Shown: positions 12,375 through 23,258 of the stretch, in pieces
Layout: each line of letters begins with the position of its first letter
Numbering within the stretch: position 1 is the stretch's first letter
Origin: Narthecium ossifragum
Taxonomy: Eukaryota; Streptophyta; Magnoliopsida; Dioscoreales; Nartheciaceae
Direction of reading: 5' to 3'
NCBI GenBank assembly: GCA_963920575.1
Contig: OY986973.1
Span: forward strand, 18,214,062-18,278,061
DNA: 64,000 nucleotides
Notes under the pieces: model-generated
Seen by the model: only the letters and a program-made list of their open reading frames with translations
Told to the model about the DNA's origin: nothing
Databases searched by the model: none
Translations under genes and position numbers: made by a program

Positions 12375-15300
12375 TTGCTGCGCCAAAACTCTCCAGCCAA
12401 CTTACGAATCCGCCACACCAACGCCTTCGGAAGGCAGAAGTTGTTCCGTCATATAAGCTCATTCCTCTCCTTCCAAATAAGCCAGAGCCTATTACCAGCC
12501 AATGCCTTGTTCCACTTTTTAGATGCATCAACATATGAGGAAGATGCCAAGAGAGTCAAGAGATCATCAAGGCTGCCATACAACGGTAGAAGGAGATCCC
12601 AGAACCGCGTAGCAAAGGGGCATTCCTCAAAAATATGACCAAATGATTCCTCACCACCAACCCTCTTGGGCAATAACTCTCATGAATGAGCCCAATCCGC
12701 CGTAGAGACTCTCTTGTTGGCTCCTTCCGATGCAAGGTCTTCTATAAGAAATGTTTTACTCGCGGTCCCACTTGAACTTTCCAACAATTCACCCAAACCT
12801 CTCGTGGAAGGGGAGAATCTTCCCTGCACTCCTTTGCCAACAACCAATAATATAATGAACCAGAATCTGCGCTATTGAACACCCATCTTGCACGATCCTA
12901 TGATAGTATAGAATCAATCCTAACATCAAGGATTTCTTGCACCATGTTGAGGTGAAACTGTTGCGCCACCAAGTCTCTATTCCAAACTCCATTCATCATC
13001 AAGCTGCCAAGCGTCGAATTCACCAAAGAGCCTCCAACTCGGAGTAACACCGGCCTGGAATCAAACGGCCCTTCTCTACACCACCAATCCTCCACTGGGT
13101 TTAGCTTGCTGTTAGACGCCGATGTGAAGAACAAACCAGCGCGAATCTCCTCCGCAGCCTGACAAATAGCTCTCTAGAATGTAGAAAAGAATGTAGAACA
13201 TAGCCTCCCACATCTCCTTGAAGGTAATGAGCCAGCAGTCCACCCATATTTATCTCTCGTCATCACTGCCCAAATTGATAAGGGATCCTCCATCAAGCTA
13301 GCAGCCCATTTCATATGTAACGCCCGTTGCCAAAGCACAAGATTTCGGACCCCCATACCACCCCATTCAATGGGCTAGCACATCGTCTCCCACTTTACTT
13401 TAGAAAGGGAACCAACATCTTTCCACAAGAACATCCGACTCAGCGTCTCCAGTTGTTGAAGCAATGCAATATGGACACATGAGGATATCATAGAGTGCAC
13501 TGGAAGGGCATGGAGGACTAACTTGAGGAGCGTCACCCTTCCAGCTTCAGATAGGAGTGCTGCCTTCCACGATGAAATCTTCAAAATCATCTTGTTCAGC
13601 ACATCATCAAAGTATGCTGACTTCAGTTTCCTGTTGGAGATCGGTGTACCAAGGTAACACCATACTCCGGCCGCCTCTCCCATGCCAAGAATTCTACAAA
13701 TTGCTACACGCCTGTCCAGGGGAACCACCTTCGAGATCCGGATGCTAGATTTCAAAAGGCTGATCTCAAGCCCAACCGTAGCCTTAAAACTGATCAAAAT
13801 CTATGAGAGTCTACGTGCTTCCATAGGGCAAGAATCTGTTACAAAGAGGCAATCATCGGCGTAGAACAAATGTGAGAACCTTCCTCCACCACGTCTCAAC
13901 TGTGCACCTCTAAGACCAACTTCAAGTCTTAGTGTTAGTCTTGAGAGCACTTCCTGCATCAATAGAAATAAATAGGGTGAAAGTGGATCGCCTTGGCACA
14001 ATCCGCGTTGAGGAGCCACCCTTCCAAAGACCCATTCATTAACAATGAAAGAGAACACGGGAGTAGAGATGCATACCATGACCCACGTCACCCAGATGGT
14101 TGGGAAACCCATGCACCCAAATACCTCCTCTACAGCCGGTCAGCGAAACCGGTCATAGGCTGATTTTAAATCCACCTTAATCACCATTGAAGCTCTTGAC
14201 TTGGGTGCGATTTCCATTGCGTACAACAATTCTTGAGTTGCTGAAATGTTGTCGTGGATAACTCTTCCGACGATGAACGCAGATTGCTCCATTCCTACCA
14301 TATCTTCGATCACCTCCTTGAGCCTTCTCACTAGGATAGATGACACGATCTTATAGCTTATATTGCACAAGCTAATAGGACAAAAGTCCTTGACACGTCT
14401 GGGGTTCTCACACTTAGGAATAAAGGAGATGAAGGTCTCATTCCAAGAAGATGGAAGAGAACCCGACCTGAAAAAAGAAAGCACAACATTAGTAACCTCA
14501 CCCCCTATTGCATCCCAATTCTTTGGGTAGAACTCTGCTGGAATTCCATCCAGGCCCGTGCATTTCAGTTTCCCCAAGCTAAGAACTGCCTCTTTTACTT
14601 CCAACTCTGAGACCTCTCGAGACATCCAAGCCCCCTGTTCTTGCGATAAGCATGGTAGGTCCGACAAATATCCAGTCTGGTACCCTCCTCCATCCGCCCA
14701 TAACTTTGCTTAGTGTTGTGCAAACAATGCACCAATCTCTTCCGGAAGGATCACTGCCTCATTGTTCTCCTTAATTATTTCCTTCACCCTAGAACAATGT
14801 GCCCCTGATGAAACCAACTTGTGGAAAAACGCCGAGTTACAGTCCCCTACATCGACCCATTCCTTCCGCACCTTCTGCGCGACCAATCTTTCCTGATGAT
14901 TAATTGTGGTAGCATGTTGTTTCTCCAATGCTCGGAGTTTCCCCTCTTCCTCAGGTGATAAGCCTTGTCGCTCCTCTTTCAAGTACATCTTAAGGATGCA
15001 GTCTTCCAACCTTTTCCCTCGTCAAAACGGATCATAGTCTTCCTTGCGATTCCAGTCTTTCACCACTTCTTTTAGAGCTAGGAATCTTATAGCCATACAG
15101 TATTGGAAGGACCCTCTCTCCGTTTTAGCCCAGAGCCGCCGGACGAGAGCTTTAAATAGTGGTTCATCCAGCCAGTGTTGTTGTAAACGAAACATCCCTG
15201 CGCCATTATAACAACGCTGATCGCTACCCGTCGAGAGGAGCAGAGGGCAGTGATCTGATCCTTGTCTGCTCAAGTGTCTAACCTCCAACCAACCAAGCAC

Positions 15301-15715
15301 ATCCTTTGCTGACGAAGTACAAAGAACCCGATCCAGACGCTCTGAAATCCTCGTGCGCCCCGGAAGACCATTGCACCATGTAAAGTTACTCTCAACAAAG
15401 CCCACATCCACCAATCCGTTAGTGGTGATAAACTCCAAAAATTCCTTAGGAGCATAGGAGAGTCTGAAAGGTCTCCCTCCTCTTTTTCCATAAGAAGCTA
15501 TAACCACATTAAAGTCGTCCATTATCACATGCGGCATCCCAGTATTGGTGACCTCCGAGAGCATCTGCCACAGCGGCCTACGCCCCGGAACAGAGCGTGC
15601 TCCATAAACTGCAGAAAAAATAACTTGTGCTCCTCTCTCCATAGTAACAAGCCTATGTAGTGTCTGAGAGATGCCCCTGATCACAAACACATGCCCTGGT
15701 TCTCTAATTGGCTGA
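12375..15715 (-). mobile_element. L1-type LINE remnant: endonuclease, reverse transcriptase and zf-RVT
   Basis: Read on the minus strand from 15690 downward: the second half of an AP-type endonuclease (DDFNVV, RISERLDRVL, GSDHCPLLL; 15690-15022), a linker (15009-14710), reverse transcriptase fingers and palm (GIPAEFYPKNWDAIG, SAFIVGRVIHDNIS, VDLKSAYDRF; 14667-14140), the GDPLSPYLFLL and catalytic YADD part (14112-13801), the thumb (CYLGTPISNRKLKS; 13797-13375), more thumb or connection segments (13356-12898), and a zinc-binding FEECPFATRFW plus WKERNELI linker (12673-12449). At least five frame breaks separate these blocks. The 5' end is truncated inside the endonuclease and no poly-A tail or target duplication was found. 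It cannot encode active protein. Confidence 0.88.
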
Positions 15716-15942
15716 TTGCAAGGACTTTGTTAAAATGCAGTTCAGCTAAAAGAGATTCATATACAGTTCGTACCGAGAGAGAGATAACAAGGAGGCTGTT
15801 GGCCTTGAGGCCGATGGTCAGCCCACTGTTGTGTAGGAGCCCCCGGAGCACCTAGAGAGTGGGTGAGGGGGGATAGTCCCCAGGTTTTGATGTAATTCTT
15901 TGTTTTTTGTTTTTTGTTTCATGCTTTTCACTGCCCCCGCGC
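15716..15942. other. Short intergenic stretch with T/G-rich tract
   Basis: Contains TTTGTTTTTTGTTTTTTGTTT at about 15898-15918, which could be the tail of a retroelement, but no element boundary could be set. No gene seen. Confidence 0.35.
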
Positions 15943-16979
15943 TCAACTCGTAAGGAAAAAAAACAGGTGTGCGCTTGGAAAGCCTAGTACCATCTGGATG
16001 GTACTGCCACACGCTTTATTGGCCCGGTCGTCGGAGTAATAGGCGCAGCCCTTGTTCAACCCGGGGCAATCCACCGCCTTCACCGACCTCGAGAGCACGA
16101 GGTCCCCAGAAAGATCATCTCTTCCCCGAAGCTCGTCACACCGTGCCACTCCGTCCCTTCCTTGTTCATCTTGATCACGTCGAACGCCGTCGTCCTGTTC
16201 TGCCACCCATTGATGTCCATTAACCCGTCCTCTTCCTCATCGTCGCCGTCCTTCTTCTCGAGCTCCTTCTGGATATCGACTTCGAAGAGCTTCCACCTTC
16301 TTATGATGACCATCATCTCGCCGCCGCACTCCACCGAGTAAGGGGTGTACCAATTGTCCAAAGATCGGATTTGGACCATGAGAGTCGGGCGGTAGAGCAC
16401 TTTGACGGCCGGATCGGGATCGAATTCGAAGACGAGGATCTCCATGTCGTCGTTCAATGCGTACAGCTCTTTGCCGCGGAAGATGGCATCTTCGAAGGAG
16501 TCGTGGTCGGGTTTCTCCGGGAAGGGGGACCATGAGGCGGCCCCAATGCGGCTGTAAGAGAGAGACATGTGGCTGTGGATGAACACCACGACGCAATCGG
16601 GATTGGGGCGGGAGGAGAGGATCGCTTTGGAGCACATCCACTTGTTGGTGATTTCCTTGTAGGGCGCTATGGTGAGGGAGGAGCATGGGGGGACGGGATT
16701 TGCTCTAAGGTGAAGGGGTTCACGACGTAGTTGGCGTCCGCGGCGAGGTCGGAGGTGACGACCGGGCAGTGCGGGGTGTGTTGGGGAGGAGGAATCGAAG
16801 GGGTTTGGAGTCGATGGGGCTGAAGAGCCAGGGGTGGCGGAGGGCGAGGTGCCGTGGTGGGGAGTGCGGGAGGCGACGGCGTGCCGGGAGAAGCGGACGT
16901 TGTCGGCGAAGAGGAGGTGGGTGGAGAGGAGGATCAGGACGTCGGCCGGGAGGCCCGCCCACTGCCGCGGAGGCGACAT
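15943..16979 (-). pseudogene. F-box / DUF295 protein pseudogene
   Basis: The minus-strand ATG at 16977-16979 opens with MSPPRQWAGLPADVLILLST, the F-box start typical of the large plant F-box/DUF295 family (putative SCF ubiquitin-ligase adaptors). The recognisable protein then changes frame: PWLFSP occurs in a second frame, DLAADANYVVNPFTLEQIPS (about 16760-16700) in a further one, the DUF295 core (SYSRIGAASWSPFPEK to GTEWHGVTSFGEEMIFLG, about 16680-16100) returns to the first frame, and the expected C-terminus (SRSVKAVDCPGLNKGCAYY, about 16090) is again in another frame, ending at 15943. At least three shifts are needed, so I call it a pseudogene; clustered assembly errors are the alternative. 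GC content is much higher than the surroundings, usual for this single-exon family in some plants. Confidence 0.8.
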
Positions 16980-17388
16980 GGCTTTGCTTGGTAAAGTTGG
17001 CGGCGGTGGCCGTGGGCTTTAAGCGAAGAAGGGTGTCAGTGGCCAGCTGCGAGGAGATGCCAAGTGGGAGGCGGATAGGAGGTGGGTCGGGCCGTGGATG
17101 GGTGTTTGCGCGGCCCGACCCAGTTGAGTGGATAAGATATTGCCACTTGTATTAGAGACGCCAAAAGCGACGGTGGTTACGCTGGAGACAAGGACTAGTG
17201 GTAATGAAGATAGATTAGCTGATGTCATTAGCTATTTATGGGACGAAAACGGCCAAATTGCATGCATGCATGCAAGGGTTTCTGACTACTATAACCAAAT
17301 AGGTGCTAATCACCCTTCAAATGTGTTATTAAACTACTATTTTGTTATTTTGTAGCCATATCTACTCATCGCAAAAACATGTCTCTAG
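16980..17388. other. Upstream flank of the F-box pseudogene
   Basis: GC-rich to about 17110, then AT-rich. No gene or repeat recognised. Confidence 0.3.
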
Positions 17389-17739
17389 AATAAGAAAAAT
17401 GATTAATGTATGTCCACGTGACATGTACATTACATATGACTAACCTTCGAACCCTGGACCACCTACGGGTCAACACAGCCGTCTAACCAGACAAGCTATA
17501 AGGAATTTGTTAAAATTAAGGAATTTATTAAAAATTTATATTAACAATAACTAAAAACTGTGACAGGGGCACAGGTGAGTACTAGTGAGATATAGGCTTT
17601 TAGGATATACCGTCGGTATAGGCTTTTAATAAACGCTGATATAGGCTATTTTTGTTATAGCGATCAGTACCTCATTATCGATTCAACTATGTGTAATGTA
17701 CATGTCATGTGCGCATATATACAAATCATTTTTCTTATT
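17389..17739. mobile_element. MITE-like element with about 50-bp inverted ends and SINE-like boxes
   Basis: Left end AATAAGAAAAATGATT at 17389 is matched in reverse complement at 17724-17739. Further in, GACATGTACATTACA (about 17419-17433) pairs with TGTAATGTACATGTC (about 17692-17706). No target duplication could be set. On the minus strand TAGCTTGTCTGG (17498-17487) and GGGTTCGAAGG (17453-17443) resemble tRNA-type A and B boxes at roughly the right spacing. Confidence 0.6.
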
Positions 17740-17804
17740 TCATAGGATAATAGACAAATATTATAAGCATTCTCTTTTATATTATTTTATCTCAAGTTTG
17801 GGGG
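17740..17804. other. Short flank ending in candidate LINE target site
   Basis: AT-rich spacer. AAGTTTGGGGG at 17794-17804 matches AAGTTCGGGGG at 31035-31045 (10 of 11) and may be the left target-site duplication of the LINE between them. Confidence 0.4.
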
Positions 17805-17810
17805 AGAAAA

Positions 17811-18391
17811 TTGACCATGAGATCTTCCCCTCTACACTCATCGCTCCTGCCACATAATCCCCCCGGCCTACCTCCCTCAACCTCTGCTACACCGCTCCAA
17901 TGCCCCTCCACCTCTCCACCATCCCTGCCACATACTCCACCTAGCCCACCTCCCTCAACCCCTGCTCCAGGTGCCCACATGCAACGACACTCTTATCTTT
18001 GACGAGGAGGACAAGCATCGAGGGAGGCAGTTTTGGTCCCACTCCCTTTTCATAAAGCTAGATGGAGGAATGTGCCTTGACGAGCTGAGAAGGAGGCTCG
18101 ACTGGCTCTGATCAGACTTTGCTCTCGTCCGTGTCGCCGACATTGAAGATCTCATCTTCTTCGTCAAATTCAGGCGAGCCGAGGACTGCCTCAGAGCTAC
18201 TATCGGCGGGCCATGGAGGGTGGGGGATAGATCCATCTCCATTTTCGGTTGGCAAGATGACTACCGACCTGGTGAAGACTCTCTGGACCTCGAACCGGTG
18301 TGGGTGCGTCTTCCTGGGCTTCCCCTGAATCACTACAAGTATACAAAGAAGACAGCCTCACTCGGATTGCAAGCACTCTCGGAACTCCTAT
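17811..18391 (+). pseudogene. LINE ORF1, first part (Pro-rich N-terminus and DUF4283)
   Basis: A Pro/Ser-rich start (17811-18000, with an imperfect 88-bp internal repeat around CCTGCCACATA) runs into a DUF4283 domain, the RNA-binding part of plant L1 ORF1 proteins: FALVRVADIEDLIFFVKFRR, ATIGGPWRV, then EPVWVRLPGLPLNHY at about 18285-18335. One in-frame TGA lies at about 18109-18111. The reading frame breaks near 18345 and then reads LTRIASTLGTPI up to the solo-LTR insertion at 18392. Confidence 0.75.
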
Positions 18392-19614
18392 TGTTAGTCA
18401 ATATAATGGCTAACCAATCAATGATTAACATGTCAACACAATAAATATAGCTGACAGACTTTCAAACCTAATTGAGCGATATCGCTCAGAGATAAGATCA
18501 TCACCCTAAGAATGATATCATTCAGAAAAGTTCATCGCCCAAAGAGAAGAATAATCAATCAAGAATGATGATTGTTTCCACATAAAGAAACCATCAATTA
18601 AGAGTGATGATGATTTAAGACCAATAATATTGTTGACTAAGAACGATAACTTTCCTTATACAAGAAGTTCATCGATCAAAGGTGATCACAGGTTATCGCC
18701 CAAAGACTTAGTCCATTCATGATAGCAAGATGTTAGCTTTGGACGATAAAGAAATGAAAATAAGAGAAAACATCAATTAAGGAAGATGATGTTACATACA
18801 CAAGCCCACCAATCCGACGCAACCGTCATTGGCCAAAAGCTTATCGCCCAGACGCAACCGTCATCGGCCAAAAGCTTATCGCCCAGACGCAATCGTCATC
18901 GGCCAAAATAGGATAATGAAGAAACGAGGAAATATCGGAGAACATAGGACACACGACAAATCAAGAGTGAAAGACGGAAGATCGTGGAGAACGTATTCAA
19001 CAGAAGTTATCCAACTGCTCTAGTATAAATAGTCTTCTTCTTTCACCATGTACTCTCTCAAAAACCAAACACAGAGCCTGCGTGCCTGGATTTTATCCTG
19101 TTCTTCCATTATGTTTACTTTTCCTGTAAGTTGAATTTCTTTAATGCAATGGTGTCGTTTCTTTAATTCCTAGTTAATCTTTCTTGTTTTAAATGGTTTA
19201 GATTATTGTTCTAGATGGATAATCTAGGTTTAGATAGTTCTGTTTCTTTATTCGTTACTTAGAACTTTCTTTAAATGTATTTCTTTAGATTAATTTAATA
19301 TTAGAAGCTTTTATTTCATAGATTAAATTAAGTTAATGAATAGATTTAAATACGTTTTTCCTGAATTTAGTAATTTAGGTTGATCTTTAATATTTTCTTT
19401 TATTAATTTCGTAATCTTAGATAATTTAAGACTTTCAGTAAGTTAATTAGATTATAAAATTAGGTCTAATCTAGGTTTTCATTTAACTCGACATATCTGA
19501 TTCGAACGACGTTCGAAGGAGTAGAACTTAACCATAATTATCTGATATCTAAGTGTGAAAAGGATTTTGACTTTGACTATTTGACCGATCAACGGTTAAA
19601 TTTCCGCTCTAACA
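18392..19614. mobile_element. Solo LTR (1,223 bp) with CCTAT target duplication
   Basis: Starts TGTTAGTC and ends TCTAACA (TG...CA with short inverted ends). CCTAT flanks both sides (18387-18391 and 19615-19619). Removing the LTR and one CCTAT restores the LINE ORF1 frame across the junction. A TATAAATA promoter-like box is at about 19023-19030. A 35-bp tandem repeat lies at 18816-18910. No internal retroelement genes, so it is a solo LTR left by recombination. Superfamily not determined. Confidence 0.88.
18816..18910. repeat. 35-bp tandem repeat, nearly three units, within solo LTR
   Basis: GACGCAACCGTCATCGGCCA begins at 18816, 18851 and 18886 (18816 and 18886 with one change each); the full unit is 35 bp. 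It lies upstream of the TATA-like box at 19023 and so could be LTR enhancer repeats, a common arrangement in plant LTRs. Confidence 0.8.
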
Positions 19615-19619
19615 CCTAT

Positions 19620-20388
19620 CAAGACCGATTTCTTCTGTAAGGAAGCTTCCAGGTGTAGGTTTGCTCGAGTCTGTCTTCTGATCCGGACCTCAGTTCCAGT
19701 TAGGAGAGGAATCTGGATAGAGCGGGAGAAGGGTAGACGTTTCTACCAGGAATTACTTTTTGAAGGTTTCGAAGCTTATTATGGGTGTGGTTGCCTTGGA
19801 CACCACTGCTCTAAGGAGTCGACGCCAATCCATGGCGCCCCCCCACCGCCTGCACCTTCTTCATCCTTGGAGAGCTCCACCCAAGAAGATGCTTGGCCCA
19901 TCGTCCAGCCTAAGAACCGCAAACCTCGAGGAAATCGTTGGACCCGCGCAAGGAGGAAGCTGATCCCGCTCGAGGCTCCGCCCGGCGAGCAAGGTTTGAG
20001 CGCATGGCCAGATCAAAACCCACCAGACCGCCTGCCGGTCACATGCCGCTGGCGCTGGCGTGTCAGGATCCTTCCTAGGGTGTCAGAACCTACTCCTGCC
20101 CCCCTGCAGATCATCTGGCACAGCTGGACTCTAATTCAAACTCTATTTTGAATCCGATTCTTTCCAAAGGTCTCCTCCCTGCTCCTCAACCGTTGGATGC
20201 TCCTCTGGCAGGCCCTTCTGATTTTAGGCCCACGCCCCCGGTTGAAGCTAGGCTCTCTCCCCTCGCTAGCCCACAGCTTTCCTACTCTGATGTGGTCAGA
20301 GGCACCGGCCCACAGTCCACCATCCCACAACCCACCACCAACGCATCCAACTCAGCTCTTACTTCAGATACCTCACTTAACTTGCCCG
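19620..20388 (+). pseudogene. LINE ORF1, second part (CCHC knuckle and C-terminus)
   Basis: After the solo LTR the frame continues with ARVCLLIRTSVPVRRG and a zinc-knuckle-like YYGCGCLGHHCSKES at about 19778-19822. A basic tract (NRKPRGNRWTRARRKL, about 19915-19965) and a Pro-rich tail with SYSDVVRGTG (about 20281-20310) follow, in shifting frames. The tail is fused directly to the last few residues of the endonuclease (RILERLDRGICNVTWKR, about 20389-20440), so most of that domain has been deleted. Confidence 0.7.
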
Positions 20389-20705
20389 TATTCTTGAAAG
20401 ATTGGATCGGGGGATTTGCAATGTGACATGGAAGCGGGCATTCCTATGCTCTTCTCTACTGACCAGGTGGTGCGCAACCCGGGTCCTACACCTTTCCGCT
20501 TGGAGTCATTTTGGCTCAAGTAGCGAGAATTCATTGATCTAGTTAAAAGGGCCTGGGAAAGACCGCGAAGGCCCAAGGGGTTCGAGGCAGTTCTCCTTCA
20601 AAGCTAAAGTGCTTGAAGTCAAGGATTTCTTCAAGCTTTGGAACAAGCGTGACGAGGTAGATCTTTTCAAATTAGGAGCACAGACCAGCGCCTGTTGGAG
20701 TATCT
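20389..20705 (+). pseudogene. LINE ORF2 N-terminal stub (end of endonuclease and linker)
   Basis: RILERLDRGICNVTW is the end of an AP-endonuclease domain; NPGPTPFRLESFWLK is the conserved segment just after it in plant L1 elements. The catalytic body of the endonuclease is absent. Several stops follow. The copia insertion begins at 20706. Confidence 0.72.
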
Positions 20706-20975
20706 TGTGAAGGTTAGAAAACCTAGAGAAGATAATAGAAAGGATTGATGGAACCCACACACATAAGACGGTGTGGTATGTATTATATTAATAGATTTGT
20801 TTGTGTACAATGAATATAAACATGCTGGCATAATCACTGATTCCATAATTTGTGAAATTAGCTTCCATCTTGAGAAGATTTGTTTCTTTCTAAGGACTTG
20901 CTATTCATATCAATAATATTTCCATCTTGATAAGATTTTCCTTTCTCTGAAGATGTACCATTCATATCTATAACA
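20706..20975 (-). repeat. 3' LTR of the young copia element
   Basis: 270 bp, TGTGAAGG...TATAACA in plus-strand reading; two substitutions against the partner LTR at 25175-25444. Confidence 0.95.
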
Positions 20976-21193
20976 CCCTCCCGCAAGCCAAACGTGGGAG
21001 CTGTCACGTTGAGCTTGGAACGAAAAAATGTGAAGAGAGGCTTGGACAAACTTTTGGTGAATACATCTGCAACTTGCAAGTGAGAAGGAACATAGACAAC
21101 AGAAATAAGTCCTGCAGCTACTTGCTCACGTACAAAGTGACAATCTAACTCAATATGTTTGGAATGCTTGTGAGAGACGGGATTTTGAGACAT
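20858..21193 (-). pseudogene. Copia RNase H C-terminus, out of frame with the rest of pol
   Basis: Encodes the end of RNase H (HSKHIELDCHFVREQV, VPSHLQVADVFTKSL), which should continue the upstream polyprotein. A single-base-scale frameshift near 21200-21210 separates it, just after the LLCDNK motif. It ends inside the LTR. Confidence 0.85.
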
Positions 21194-23241
21194 GAAGATA
21201 GCACTTTATTGTCACATAGTAAAGTTGCAGAACCTGAAAGTGGAATATGAAGGTCACGAAGTAAGTGACCGAGCCATTTCACTTCTGAAGTTGTCAATGC
21301 AAGAGCTCGATATTCAGATTCCGAGCTAGAGCGCGAAACTGTTGGTTGTTTCTTGCAACTCCAAGAAACCAAGTGATTTCCAAGATAGACAGCATAGCCG
21401 GACGTCGAACGGCGTGTGTCAGGGCAACCCGCCCAATCGGCATCAGAATATGCTAGTAATTTGGGAGAGCTCTGCACAGAGAAAGACAACCCAAAGGAAA
21501 GAGTACCTTTGACATAACGAAGTAGGCGTTTGACTGCCTGAAAATGATCATCGGTGGGTGCATGGATGTACTGACTCACTGTGTTTACAGCATAAGATAA
21601 ATCTGGTCTAGTGATTGTAAGATATTGAAGAGCTCCAACAAGAGAGCGATAGAGTGTAGGATCGGAGAATTCATTTCCTTCACTACAGAGATGTTGAGCA
21701 ACTACCATTGGAGTCGCAACAGGCTTGCATTCGGTTAACTGAGCGCGTTTGAGCAAATCACTTGCATATTTTGCTTGACTAAGAAACAAACCTGATGAAT
21801 CACGATGGACTTCTAGTCCCAGAAAATAAGTCAAAGGGCCAAGATCCTTCATAGCAAATTCCCGCCCAAGGAGTCCAATGAAGACATCAAGCAATGATGA
21901 GTTGTTGCTTGTGAGAACAATGTCATCAACATATAGCAATAAATAAATGGTGCCTTTGGGACGAGAGTAAACAAAAAGAGAGGAGTCTGTCTGGCTACAA
22001 AGAAACCCAATCTTTAAGAGAAAAGTACTAAACCGGTGAAACCAAGCACGCGGAGCTTGTTTAAGACCGTAAATGGCCTTTTTTAGGCGGCATACATGAT
22101 CTGGAAAAACTGGATTTGTGTAGCCAGGAGGTTGCTCCATGAAAACTTCTTCTCGAAGAATACCATGCAAGAATGCATTTTTCACGTCCAATTGTCGTAA
22201 AGGCCAACCAAAGGTCACAACAAGTGAGAGCACAACTCGAACAGTAGAAGCTTTGACGACAGGACTAAAAGTATTGGTGAAGTCCAAACCAGGCTTTTGA
22301 CTATATCCCTTGGCCACTAATCGCGCTTTATAGCGCTCAACTGATCCATCTGGACGTAACTTGGTGCGAAAAACCCAGCGACAACCAACTACGTTTTTGT
22401 CAGAAGGACGAGGAACCAGCTCCCAAGTGAGATTTTGATGCAAGGCATGAATCTCATCATCCATCGCAGCAATCCACTCGGAATGTTTGGAGGCAGATTT
22501 AAAACCCTTAGGCTCCTTCAACACAAGGAGAGAATTAATGAGTGGTGTGGCTGGAATTGCACAAAGAGAGTGCATATTTTTTGGCTTAAAAATACCATCT
22601 TTGGACCTTGTAACCATAGGATGGGTTCTCGAGGGTGCAACATGAGAGCCATCATGTGAGAGTGCATCCGAGGTAATAGGCAAATCCTCAGTTGCAAGTG
22701 GGTGAGCAGCAACAGGTGCAAGAATCAAATGATGTGATTGCTCCAAAGCACATGGTATACAAGTGGCAGACCGAGTGATGGTGGGAGATGGAGTTTCTAA
22801 GGAGTCTGTAGAAGAGCTAGAAGGCCTAGGCATAGTGGTGGAAGGATCAATAAATGTTATAATATCCATAGATGATAAGGAAGCATGGCTCGAGTGTCCT
22901 GCAAATGGAAAAACATGCTCATCAAATCGAACATGAGGAGATATGTAGACCTTGTGAGTAGCACGATCAAGACATCTAAAACCTTTGTGAGTAGTGCTAT
23001 ATCCAAGAAAAACACAAGCAATGCTTTTAGGTGCAAACTTGTGAGGATGGTAAGGACGTAAGAACGGAAAACACAAACATCCGAATGGACGAAATATATC
23101 ATAAGATGGTTTCTTACCATATAGGATCTCAAATGGTGAGACACCATGAAGGACTGATGTTGGCAGCTGATTGATTGTGAAGGTCGCAGTGCTAAAGGCT
23201 TCCACCCAAAGATTCAAGGGTACATGAGCATGAAACATCAT
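21145..23241 (-). pseudogene. Copia pol: end of integrase, reverse transcriptase, RNase H
   Basis: Open for 698 codons. Starts in the integrase C-terminal part (LNLWVEAFSTATFTINQLP, PFEILYGKKPSYDIFRPFGC), then a variable linker, reverse transcriptase from about residue 260 (WVFRTKLRPDGSVERYKARL, FSPVVKASTVRVVL, DVKNAFLHG, catalytic LLLYVDDIVL), and RNase H (DADWAGCPDTRRSTSGY, SSSESEYRAL). The upstream end is cut by a small deletion near 23245-23270 that breaks the integrase frame; the downstream end by the shift near 21205. All catalytic motifs of the reverse transcriptase are present, which fits recent activity of the family. Confidence 0.9.
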
Positions 23242-23258
23242 AGTTAGACCTGTCTCAG

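Noticed and set aside
17443..17498. Functional tRNA gene on the minus strand
   Set aside because: Only A/B-box-like motifs are present; no cloverleaf with a matching acceptor stem could be drawn.
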